The notes: generated by a model not told the origin, from the sequence alone. Shown: positions 1 through 6,217, counted from the stretch's first letter. The stretch is 11,933 nucleotides of DNA from DATBIS01 sp036556805 (GCA_036556805.1 DATBIS010000097.1:1-11933); one strand, 5' to 3'. Made by a program: numbers and translations.

Positions 1-1435
1 CGAGCTTCTCCAGGCGGATGCGCGTGATCTGACGCTGCTGCTCGGCGGCCTCGGCGAGCTCGGCCTCGGGATCGTTCGCGAGCCGCCGGCGGAGCTCCTC
101 GAGCATCTCGGCCGAGGACCGTCCCGTCGCGTTGATCAGGAACACGTGTCCGAACCGCTCTTCGTACTCGACATTGCCGGCTTCAAGAGCCCGCAGGGTG
201 ACGTCGTCGGCGGACGCGACGTCGCCCTGCTCGGCCTGCGACCAGGGGGAGCCGCGCAGGTTGCCGATCCGGGGGTGCGCGTCGAACGCCGCGCGACGCT
301 CCTCGGGAGCGAGCTTCGCCCACACGGCGTCCGCCGCCTCGAGCAACGCGGTGAAGTCCGCGAACGGCCGGACGTCGGCGAGCCCGCGCGCCCACGCGGG
401 CGAGGCGCAACAAGCCATGACCTCATCGACGAACGCCGTCGTCGCGAGCGCGTTCAGGTAGCGGACGCCGAACCCGCGCCATCCCTCGTCGGTGACCCGG
501 CCGAGCACGCGCAGGCGCGCGACGCCGCCGTCGGGGTTGATGTTCAACCGAACCTCGGCGGCCGTCGCCGGGTCGACCGGGAACGAGAACCGCCCGTGCG
601 GGCCGAGCGCGCGTGCGGGGAGCGCCTCGACCCACTCGCCGTCCGAGCCCGGGCGAACGTCGAGCGAGCAGGTGTCCGGATAGTTGCCCTTGAAGTTCGT
701 CGTGTCCACGTCGACGCGCTCGACGTCGGCCTCGGCCGCGAGGGCGATCGCGACCCAGTCGTGGCCCGGGCCGCGGCGCCGCCGCGTCTCCCAGCCGTCG
801 TGCATGCCGTCGGAGTCGCCCGGCGCGATGAGGTTGTGCGGGGACGAGAAGAACCGGTCGCTCGCGTCGAGCACGAGACCCCCCGCGAGCGTCGCCGCGA
901 GATCCCCGCGCCCGCCTGCGTCGACGACCCGACGCAGATCGGGGAGGGGTTCGCCGTGCACGCGGAGCCGCGCGACGCCGCCGTCCGGGAAGATGTTGAG
1001 CCGAACGTGCGTCACGCGGAGCGGCGAGTCGACGGCGAACGCGTTCCGCGCGTCGCCCTCGAGCGGCTGCTCCGGCAACAGCTCGAACCAGTCGGCGACC
1101 GCGAGGTCCTCGCTCGCCGTTGCCTCGAGGGAGCACCGATCCGGGTAGTTGCCGCGGAAGAAGCTCGTGTCGACGACCACGCCCCGCACGATGCCCGGGA
1201 CGCCGAGTCGCACGACGGCCCAGTCGTGCCCCGGCGTGCGGCGCCGGCGCGTCTCCCATCCGTCCATCTCCTTGCCCCGGTCGGTGTAGCGGTCGGGGTC
1301 GAAGACCGGCGGCTCGGGCTTCAGCAGGCTCTCCTTCGGCGCGAAGAACTCGTCGTTCGCGTCGAGCACCATGCCGCCGAGCCGGCGCGCGGCGAGGTTG
1401 GGGAGGGCCTCGAAGTCGTTCGCGTGCTCGTTCAT
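1..1435 (-). CDS. Allantoicase - OHCU decarboxylase (UraD) fusion protein, 3' end cut by window edge
   Basis: One uninterrupted minus-strand frame runs from ATG at 1435 to the window edge (478 codons read, no stop), and I translated every codon. Residues about 20-312 are allantoicase, which hydrolyses allantoate to ureidoglycolate and urea. Its two tandem repeats are visible: GWETRRRR-TPGHDW at 59-72 with RGNYPD at 94-99, and GWETRRRR-GPGHDW at 214-227 with KGNYPD at 249-254. After a linker of about 15 residues, 328-478 is OHCU decarboxylase, which makes S-allantoin. It carries HPRIG at 387-391 (catalytic His387), SQAEQ at 399-403 (Glu402), YEERFGHVFLINATGRS at 424-440, and a closing ITRIRLEKL helix, so only a few residues should be missing. 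The start overlaps the allB stop (ATGA, 1432-1435), so translational coupling is likely. No internal stop or frameshift separates the domains. Family assignment is strong; bifunctionality is inferred. Confidence 0.93.
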   Translation of the reverse strand, partial: MNEHANDFEALPNLAARRLGGMVLDANDEFFAPKESLLKPEPPVFDPDRYTDRGKEMDGWETRRRRTPGHDWAVVRLGVPGIVRGVVVDTSFFRGNYPDRCSLEATASEDLAVADWFELLPEQPLEGDARNAFAVDSPLRVTHVRLNIFPDGGVARLRVHGEPLPDLRRVVDAGGRGDLAATLAGGLVLDASDRFFSSPHNLIAPGDSDGMHDGWETRRRRGPGHDWVAIALAAEADVERVDVDTTNFKGNYPDTCSLDVRPGSDGEWVEALPARALGPHGRFSFPVDPATAAEVRLNINPDGGVARLRVLGRVTDEGWRGFGVRYLNALATTAFVDEVMACCASPAWARGLADVRPFADFTALLEAADAVWAKLAPEERRAAFDAHPRIGNLRGSPWSQAEQGDVASADDVTLRALEAGNVEYEERFGHVFLINATGRSSAEMLEELRRRLANDPEAELAEAAEQQRQITRIRLEKL

Positions 1436-2781
1436 GCCGAATCCCTCGTCAACAGGATCCCCGCGGGTGGTTCGCGGAGCGTTCCGTTCGCGTAGATCTC
1501 CTGCCCGCGAAGGTACGTCGCCGCCACGCGCCCGTCGAGCGGGCGCCACGCGTAGGGCGTGACCGCGGAACGATGGTGGAGCTCGCCCGGGTCGCAGAGG
1601 CCGCTCGCCTCCGGGTCGAAGAGTACGAGGTCGGCGTCCCGGCCCTCGGCGATCGCGCCCTTGCGTTCGAGGCCGGCGAGCGCGGCGGGCCCCGCGCTCA
1701 TCCAGCGCGCGACGTCCTCGATCGAGCACCCTCGCGCCCGCGCGCCCGTCCACACGGCGCGCAGCCCGAGCTGCAGCGACGCGATGCCGCCCCAGGCGTC
1801 GAAGAACGACCCTCCCTTCAGGTCCGGCGGGCACGGCGAATGGTCGGAGACCACCGCACGGATCGTGCCGTCGAGCAGCCCGTCCCAAAGGCGCTCTCGG
1901 TTCACCGAGTCCCGGACCGGCGGCGCGCACTTGTGGTCGGTGCGGCCGGCCTCGATCTCCTCCGCGGCGAACGTGAGGTAGTGCGGGCACGTCTCGACCG
2001 AGACCCGAGGCGCGTCGCGAAGCAGCGGCAGCGCAGTCGCGGCCGAAAGGTGCAGGACGTGGGCCCGGCACCCGGTTTCTGCGGCCGCCTGGACGACCGC
2101 CGCGATCGCGTCCTTCTCGGCCTCCGCGGGACGCGACGCGAGGTAGGTCGAATACGCGAACGGATCCGCGTTCGCCAGCCGCTCCCTTGCTTCGTCGATG
2201 GGACCCGGAAGCTCCGCGTGCACGATGAGCAAACCGTCGAACGCCGCGATCTCCTCCATCGCCGAGCGAAGCTGCGCGAGATCGAGCGAGGGGAACTCGT
2301 CCACGCCCGAGGGGCAGAGGAAGGCCTTGAAGCCGAACACGCCCTCGGCGTGCAGCCCCGCGAGCAGCCCGAGGTACATGGGGATCGCCCCGCCCCAGAA
2401 CCCGACGTCGACCCGGCAGGCGCCCTCGGCGGCCTCGCGCTTCTGCCGCAGCGCGTCCGGCGTCGTGGTCGGCGGGATGCTGTTCAAGGGCATGTCGAGG
2501 ATCGTCGTGACGCCGCCGGCCGCGGCCGCGCGGGTGGCCGGGGCGAACCCCTCCCACTGCGTTCGTCCGGGCTCGTTCACGTGCACGTGCGTGTCGACGA
2601 GACCCGGAAGGACCACGAGGCCCCCGGCTTCGACGACCTCGCGGCCGGCCGGGACGTCGTCGTAGGGCGCCACGCGCTCGATCCGGCCGTCGGCGACGTG
2701 GATGCTGGCCTCACGCATGCCCTCGGGCGTGACCACCCGGCGGCCGCGGAGAAGCAGGTCGGCTCCGTGCACGGGCGACAT
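1432..2781 (-). CDS. allB: Allantoinase
   Basis: This 449-aa cyclic amidohydrolase is predicted to open the hydantoin ring of allantoin to give allantoate in the cytoplasm. The metal site is visible: DTHVH at 63-67, the probable carboxylated Lys152 in FKAFLCPSG, His188 in HAE, His244 in HLS and Asp313 in SDHSP. NEPGRTQWEGF at 69-79 is the allantoinase signature that separates it from dihydropyrimidinase and dihydroorotase. The length fits the family. The frame is open further upstream to 2964, but ATG 2781 is chosen because ADLLLRGRRVVTPEG at 7-21 is the usual N-terminal strand, and an earlier start would overlap the divergent gene. I see no Shine-Dalgarno sequence in the 34-bp gap. The stop overlaps the start of the allantoicase-UraD gene by 4 bp, placing both in one operon of the ureide pathway. 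Confidence 0.94.
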   Translation of the reverse strand: MSPVHGADLLLRGRRVVTPEGMREASIHVADGRIERVAPYDDVPAGREVVEAGGLVVLPGLVDTHVHVNEPGRTQWEGFAPATRAAAAGGVTTILDMPLNSIPPTTTPDALRQKREAAEGACRVDVGFWGGAIPMYLGLLAGLHAEGVFGFKAFLCPSGVDEFPSLDLAQLRSAMEEIAAFDGLLIVHAELPGPIDEARERLANADPFAYSTYLASRPAEAEKDAIAAVVQAAAETGCRAHVLHLSAATALPLLRDAPRVSVETCPHYLTFAAEEIEAGRTDHKCAPPVRDSVNRERLWDGLLDGTIRAVVSDHSPCPPDLKGGSFFDAWGGIASLQLGLRAVWTGARARGCSIEDVARWMSAGPAALAGLERKGAIAEGRDADLVLFDPEASGLCDPGELHHRSAVTPYAWRPLDGRVAATYLRGQEIYANGTLREPPAGILLTRDSA

Positions 2782-2802
2782 CGTGGCACTGCCGGGAGGC
2801 CC

Positions 2803-2809
2803 TACGCTA
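2803..2809. promoter_or_regulatory. Overlapping divergent -10 elements between allB and the 8-oxoguanine deaminase gene
   Basis: The 34-bp gap between the two divergent start codons contains TACGCTA. On the plus strand TACGCT (2803-2808) ends 7 nt before ATG 2816, the spacing expected of a leaderless actinobacterial mRNA. On the minus strand TAGCGT (2809-2804) would start transcription about 15 nt before the allB ATG. Both fit the TAnnnT consensus, and no convincing -35 is seen. Promoter function is inferred from position and motif only. Confidence 0.45.
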
Positions 2810-2815
2810 CCCGCG

Positions 2816-4105
2816 ATGAGAACCGTGCTGCGGGGGGCGCGATGGCCGGGCGACGTCGCCGTGCGCGACGGCCTGATCGAGGCGGTGGGCACCGTGCCCG
2901 AAGAGCCCGGCGACCGGGTCGTCCACTGCGACGGGGACTTCGTGACCGCGGGGCTCGTGAACACCCACCACCACCTGTATCAGTGGATGACGCGCGGCCG
3001 GTGCGTGGGCTGCGATCTCTTCGGCTGGCTCGTGCACCTGTATCCCGTGTGGGGTCGGCTCGACGTCGAGGACGTCCGCGCGGCCGCGCTCGTCGGTCTC
3101 GCGGAGCTCGCGCTGACCGGCTGCACGACCGCCGCCGACCACCACTACCTGGTCCCGCGCGGCGACGACTCGGTCTTCGACGCGCTCGCCGACGCCGCGA
3201 CCACGATCGGCATCCGCCTTCACCTCGCGCGCGGCTCGATGGACCTCGGCGAGTCGCACGGCGGGCTTCCTCCCGATCACGTCGTCGAGGACCTCGATGC
3301 GATCCTCGCCTCGACCGAGTCGGTGATCGCGCGGCATCACGACGGCGATCGGATCGTCGTGACGGTCGCGCCGTGCAGCCCGTTCAGTGTGACGCCCGAG
3401 CTCATGACGGAGTCCGCCGCGCTCGCTCGCAAACACGGGCTCAGGCTGCACACCCATCTGGCGGAGACGATCGACGAGGAGCAGAACGCGCTCGCGCGGT
3501 TCGGCAAGCGGCCGGTCGACCTGCTCGCCGACCTCGGGTGGATCGCCGACGACGTCTGGGTCGCGCACGGCGTCCACTTCGACGACGCGGAGGTCGCGAG
3601 GCTCGGCGCCGCGGGGGTCGGCGTCGCGCACTGCCCTTCGAGCAACGCGCGGCTCGGTGCCGGGATGTGTCGCGTCGTGGACCTCGAGGCCGCCGGCGTG
3701 CCCGTGGGCCTCGGCGTCGACGGCGTCGCGTCGAACGAGGTCGGCGGCCTCCAGCCGGAGCTCCGTCAGGCCCTGTACACGGCCCGTCAGCGCGCCGGCC
3801 GCGCCGACGTGTTCATGCCCGCCGACGCCCTGCGGCTCGCGACCGAAGGTGGGGCACGATGCCTCGGCCGCGACGACATCGGGCGTCTCGAGCCCGGCTA
3901 CCGCGGCGACCTCGTCGTGTGGCCCGGCGACGATCTCGCCGACGTCCCCGAGCCGCTCGACGGCTTCGTGCTGGGACCGGACCGTCGCGCGCGCCACGTC
4001 TTCGTCGGAGGAGAAGCGGTGATCATCGACGGCGAGCTGCTGGGCGCCGACCTCGCGACGCTTCGAGCGGATCTCGCGAAGCGCGCGCGGCGCCTCTGGC
4101 CGTAG
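2816..4105 (+). CDS. 8-oxoguanine deaminase-type amidohydrolase (COG0402 family)
   Basis: This 429-aa cytoplasmic metal-dependent deaminase of the amidohydrolase superfamily is predicted to convert 8-oxoguanine to urate and ammonia. Metal and catalytic residues are visible: HHH at 51-53 (HxH), HTHLAE at 212-217 (His214, Glu217), His251 in VAHGVHF and Asp302 in GVDGVASNE. The blocks LFGWLVHLYPVW (68-79), DHHYLVPRG (109-117), ARGSMDLGESHGGLPPD (138-154) and APCSPFSVT (185-193) are those of the 8-oxoguanine deaminase / hydroxydechloroatrazine ethylaminohydrolase group. ATG 2816 starts right at MRTVLRGARW; in-frame sequence upstream would run through allB. No Shine-Dalgarno sequence is well placed, but a -10-like TACGCT lies 7 nt upstream, suggesting a leaderless message. 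Divergence from the allantoin operon favours a urate-producing role. A different aminopurine or triazine-like substrate is the main alternative. Confidence 0.86.
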   Translation: MRTVLRGARWPGDVAVRDGLIEAVGTVPEEPGDRVVHCDGDFVTAGLVNTHHHLYQWMTRGRCVGCDLFGWLVHLYPVWGRLDVEDVRAAALVGLAELALTGCTTAADHHYLVPRGDDSVFDALADAATTIGIRLHLARGSMDLGESHGGLPPDHVVEDLDAILASTESVIARHHDGDRIVVTVAPCSPFSVTPELMTESAALARKHGLRLHTHLAETIDEEQNALARFGKRPVDLLADLGWIADDVWVAHGVHFDDAEVARLGAAGVGVAHCPSSNARLGAGMCRVVDLEAAGVPVGLGVDGVASNEVGGLQPELRQALYTARQRAGRADVFMPADALRLATEGGARCLGRDDIGRLEPGYRGDLVVWPGDDLADVPEPLDGFVLGPDRRARHVFVGGEAVIIDGELLGADLATLRADLAKRARRLWP

Positions 4106-4192
4106 CGGCCGTCCTCAGAACGACATCGCGACGGTCGGCCGTACCATTCGGATCAGCGGTTGGCTCGCTCCGAATTCGGGTACTCACCGGTC

Positions 4193-4309
4193 GTGAAGAA
4201 CGTGCCGCCGTCACCGACGACGCGGGGGATGTGGAGCGAAGCCCTGTGGGGTCTCGGGTTCCTGAGCGTGATGGTGCTGGTGGTCTTGCTCGGCTCGCGG
4301 TTCGTGTGA
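4193..4309 (+). CDS. Small single-span membrane protein (38 aa), hypothetical
   Basis: GTG at 4193 opens a 38-codon frame ending at TGA 4307-4309. The product begins VKNVPPSPTTRG, then has a hydrophobic stretch of about 20 residues (LWGLGFLSVMVLVVLLGS), with a basic residue and RFV at the end. This is the layout of a small inner-membrane protein with its N-terminus in the cytoplasm. It fits between the 8-oxoguanine deaminase stop (4105) and the convergent gene ending at 4337. A TACTCA hexamer at 4181-4186 lies 6 nt before the GTG and could drive a leaderless message; I see no Shine-Dalgarno sequence. I do not recognise a family. It is supported only by composition, fit and the membrane segment, so a chance ORF cannot be excluded. 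Confidence 0.42.
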   Translation: MKNVPPSPTTRGMWSEALWGLGFLSVMVLVVLLGSRFV

Positions 4310-4336
4310 ACCCGTCGAGCGGCCCACCGAAGACGA

Positions 4337-4966
4337 TCAGGTCGCGAAACAGGCCGAGGACTGATAGATCTCGGTGATCGTGCTCGTCATCTCCGGGCTG
4401 AAGGTGCCGGTCTCCGCGTACCTCTGCGCCTCCGCGAGGAACTCGTCGTGCGAGAGGTTCTTCTCGATCTCCTCGAAGAAACAGGTGCACACCGCGCCGC
4501 CGCCACAACCGCTCACGAACTGCTCCCGTTCGAACGCGGTGTAGCCGTACGCGTCGGTCGGCGCGTGCTTCTCGGTCGCCTTCTCGACCGCACCGACGAC
4601 GACGAGCACCGCGAGGACCGCGGCGGGCAGGACCGCAAGCACGTTCATCGCCTCGTGGCCGGGCTGCCAGCCGTTGCGGGACAGACGGATGCCGCCGACG
4701 AGCGTCCCGACGGCGAGGGCGAGGATCACCACGACCGCGCCGGTCGAATAGGTGGGGTCGTCCTTGGTGAAGGCCCCCAGGCTGCCGATCGTGGTGAGGC
4801 CGCCGAAGCCGATCATCGCGCCGGTGAGGAACTTGAAGCCCTTGCTGCGCGGGCGTTCCGTTGCCGGCGGGGTTGCGACGGGAGGCCAGCCGGCGTCGAC
4901 CGGTGGCGGAGGAAGGCTGCCGCCGGGCGAGGATCCGGGGCCCGCGGCCCAGGTGTCGTTGCTCAT
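4337..4966 (-). CDS. Three-span membrane protein with Cys-rich outer domain, unknown function
   Basis: This 209-aa protein has no function I can name. Residues 1-40 are rich in Gly, Pro and Ala (GGSLPPPPVDAGWPPV), a low-complexity cytoplasmic tail common before membrane domains in actinobacteria. Three hydrophobic segments follow at about 46-66, 74-93 and 107-127. With the N-terminus inside, residues 128-209 would face outward. That domain has Cys154, Cys160 and Cys162 (C-x5-CxC) and Cys206 near the end, enough for two disulfides. It also has an acidic helical pattern, FFEEIEKNLSHDEFLAEAQRYAE (163-185, given here in part). The C-x(n)-CxC arrangement followed by an amphipathic helix recurs in small secreted or membrane-anchored bacterial proteins. 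The gene is convergent with the small ORF at 4193-4309. An inverted repeat lies directly before its start codon. Confidence 0.72.
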   Translation of the reverse strand: MSNDTWAAGPGSSPGGSLPPPPVDAGWPPVATPPATERPRSKGFKFLTGAMIGFGGLTTIGSLGAFTKDDPTYSTGAVVVILALAVGTLVGGIRLSRNGWQPGHEAMNVLAVLPAAVLAVLVVVGAVEKATEKHAPTDAYGYTAFEREQFVSGCGGGAVCTCFFEEIEKNLSHDEFLAEAQRYAETGTFSPEMTSTITEIYQSSACFAT

Positions 4967-4968
4967 GC

Positions 4969-4983
4969 GGGCCGTATCGGCCC
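4969..4983. repeat. Inverted repeat directly upstream of the 209-aa protein start
   Basis: GGGCCG-TAT-CGGCCC is a perfect 6-bp inverted repeat with a 3-nt centre, ending 2 bp before the minus-strand ATG at 4966. On the minus strand the G-run of a possible Shine-Dalgarno sequence (AAGGGG) falls in or next to the stem. It could be an operator or an RNA hairpin affecting translation. Function is inferred; in GC-rich DNA a repeat of this size can arise by chance. Confidence 0.35.
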
Positions 4984-5046
4984 CTTGACCAGGGCACTTG
5001 AGGTCGAGCGAGGCGGTCCGAGCAAGCAGCTGGTCCTCGCGATCCG

Positions 5047-5062
5047 GCTCGGATCCCCGAGC
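5047..5062. repeat. Short hairpin GCTCGG-ATCC-CCGAGC
   Basis: A perfect 6-bp inverted repeat with a 4-nt loop sits 1 nt before the larger inverted repeat at 5064-5107. The two would form stacked stem-loops in RNA from either strand. No T-run follows on either side, so it is not a classical intrinsic terminator. Confidence 0.4.
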
Positions 5063-5063
5063 A

Positions 5064-5107
5064 GGAGCTGCTCCGGGCCCGGCTTGCGGTGGGGCCCGGA
5101 GCGCTCC
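5064..5107. repeat. Strong 16-bp-stem hairpin in the intergenic stretch
   Basis: GGAGC (5064-5068) pairs with GCTCC (5103-5107), and GCTCCGGGCCC (5070-5080) pairs with GGGCCCGGAGC (5092-5102). T5069 is bulged and the loop is 11 nt (5081-5091). All 16 pairs are Watson-Crick and nearly all GC. It lies between two minus-strand genes, about 100 bp upstream of the 209-aa protein start and 139 bp after the zinc-finger stop. It could be a U-tract-less terminator for the zinc-finger gene, a leader structure, or part of a small RNA. Of the rest of 4967-5245, I see no gene, only the repeat at 4969-4983 and an uninterrupted CG-rich palindrome at 5213-5226. Confidence 0.55.
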
Positions 5108-5245
5108 GTCGGTTCGCGGTATGGACTAGGCCAGACCGGGCGGGACTGACGAACCTTCCCCTTGATGACCTCGGCACGCCCCGCCAGCCAAGGTGTTGCC
5201 CGGACGGCCTACCCCGCGCGCGCGGGCTCAAACGCCGTGTGCGTG

Positions 5246-5413
5246 TTAGGGCTCCGACGTGGTTTTTCCGCCGGAGTGCATCCCCTCCACGTCCGATTGC
5301 ATCCCCTTCTCGGAGCCGGTATCCGGGCCGGTCTCGTGGGCCCGTTGCATGTGGCCCTCGAGCTGTTGCTGGGTTTCGAACTGGGCTCCGCACTCCCCAC
5401 ACTTGATTTCCAT
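5246..5413 (-). CDS. Small single C2H2 zinc-finger protein (55 aa)
   Basis: The 55-aa product carries one classical C2H2 finger at residues 5-26. Cys5-x2-Cys8-x3-Phe12-x5-Leu18-x2-His21-x4-His26 includes both hydrophobic core positions, so it should bind one zinc ion. The remaining 29 residues are polar, rich in Gly, Ser, Thr and Glu, and probably unstructured. The frame is open upstream to 5581, but ATG 5413 is chosen because an AAGGGGG Shine-Dalgarno sequence (5425-5419) ends 5 nt before it, and the longer form would overlap the divergent gene's start and add no recognisable sequence. It could bind DNA, RNA or protein; the sequence does not decide this. It is divergent from the DUF2231-like membrane protein, with 121 bp between starts. 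The finger makes chance unlikely. Confidence 0.8.
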   Translation of the reverse strand: MEIKCGECGAQFETQQQLEGHMQRAHETGPDTGSEKGMQSDVEGMHSGGKTTSEP

Positions 5414-5506
5414 CGCGGCCCCCTTAGCGGTGTGTTCCGCTGCGAGATGCCCGTCCCGAACCGTCGCCAAACCAGCCGGTGGCGGTTCATCCGATGCCGT
5501 CGCGGG

Positions 5507-5512
5507 TATAGG
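5507..5512 (+). promoter_or_regulatory. Possible -10 for the DUF2231-like gene
   Basis: TATAGG stands out in GC-rich surroundings. A start about 7 nt downstream would give a short leader containing the GAAGGGAG Shine-Dalgarno sequence (5523-5530, 4 nt before ATG 5535). No clear -35 is visible, so this is a weak call from motif and spacing. Confidence 0.3.
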
Positions 5513-5534
5513 GCGCTCCACCGAAGGGAGTGGG

Positions 5535-6116
5535 ATGGCTCGATTCTCGTTCCGCCCGGCGCTCACGCTGAGGGGTCGCACGTTCTTCGGACTTCGCGGG
5601 TTCGCGGGAAAGCCGTTTCATCCTCCGCTCACGGACGTGCCAATCGGCGCCTATCTGCTGGCGGCGGCCTTCGATCTGATCTCGTGGATCTCGCACGATC
5701 AGTCGTGGGCTCGCGACTTCTTCCGGGCCGGCACCTTCGTGATCATCGGGGGCGCGCTCGTGTCCTTGGCGACCGCACTCACCGGCTACATGGACTGGCG
5801 CAAGAGCGTCCCGAAGGGGACTCAGGCTCGTCGAACGGTGAACGCCCACGCGATCACGATGCTCACCGTGACGGCGCTGGTGCTGATCGACATCGCCCTT
5901 CGACTCGCTGAGAACGACGAAGCCTCGACGCCCGTCGGCATCGCCATCCTCAGCATCCTGGCGGCCCTGCTCGTCGTCGTGGGTGCCACGATCGGAGGCA
6001 CGCTCGTCTACGACTACGGATTCAACGTCACCTCGGCCGGCGACAGCCCCGTCTGGCACCGATCCGACCATGACTTGATGCCCGGCGAGAAGCCCTCGAG
6101 CGACGCTGCATCGTGA
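5535..6116 (+). CDS. DUF2231-like four-span membrane protein
   Basis: This 193-aa integral membrane protein has four hydrophobic segments at about 33-53, 66-85, 104-122 and 132-156. The layout matches DUF2231 (PF09990) proteins: HPPLTDVPIGAYLLAAAFDL at 29-48, the GYMDW turn at 84-88, a conserved-looking His105 at the start of the third span, and GGTLVYDYGFNV at 154-165. His29 and His105 resemble the paired histidines of heme-binding membrane proteins, but heme binding is only a suggestion. The family has no settled function. ATG 5535 is chosen over longer in-frame starts because a GAAGGGAG Shine-Dalgarno sequence ends 4 nt upstream and the extension would cross the zinc-finger gene. The C-terminal tail (171-193) is polar and should be cytoplasmic. 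The gene converges on tRNA-Gly with 21 bp between. Confidence 0.82.
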   Translation: MARFSFRPALTLRGRTFFGLRGFAGKPFHPPLTDVPIGAYLLAAAFDLISWISHDQSWARDFFRAGTFVIIGGALVSLATALTGYMDWRKSVPKGTQARRTVNAHAITMLTVTALVLIDIALRLAENDEASTPVGIAILSILAALLVVVGATIGGTLVYDYGFNVTSAGDSPVWHRSDHDLMPGEKPSSDAAS

Positions 6117-6137
6117 AGACCCAGGAACGACGAGCGG

Positions 6138-6208
6138 AGCGGGTGACGGGAATCGAACCCGCACCACCAGCTTGGAAGGCTGGGGCTCTACCATTGAGCT
6201 ACACCCGC
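6138..6208 (-). tRNA. tRNA-Gly (anticodon TCC)
   Basis: Read on the minus strand, the acceptor stem is GCGGGTG/CACCCGC with a U discriminator (complement of 6138), as usual for bacterial tRNA-Gly. The D-arm is GCTC-AATGGTA-GAGC. The anticodon arm is CCAGC-CTTCCAA-GCTGG, placing TCC in the loop. The T-arm is GCGGG-TTCGATT-CCCGT, closing with a G-T pair. CCA is not encoded. A TATCCT hexamer at 6223-6218 ends 9 nt upstream of the mature 5' end and is a likely -10. Confidence 0.97.
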
Positions 6209-6217
6209 GAGGCCACC

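Noticed and set aside
423..1259. Minus-strand 278-codon frame inside the allantoicase gene
   Set aside because: It is a +1-shifted shadow of allantoicase; the true frame shows both allantoicase repeats and UraD without interruption.
1120..4377. A 1085-codon plus-strand frame, and a 449-codon one at 146-1495
   Set aside because: Products are Arg/Pro/Ala-rich and repetitive, as expected for the antisense of GC-rich genes. They overlie allB, the Alc-UraD fusion and the deaminase, which have clear family motifs in their own frames.
5110..5245. Possible tRNA or structured RNA in the spacer after the zinc-finger gene
   Set aside because: A GGTTCG-like string and the CG palindrome at 5213-5226 drew attention, but no acceptor, anticodon and T-arm can be assembled on either strand.
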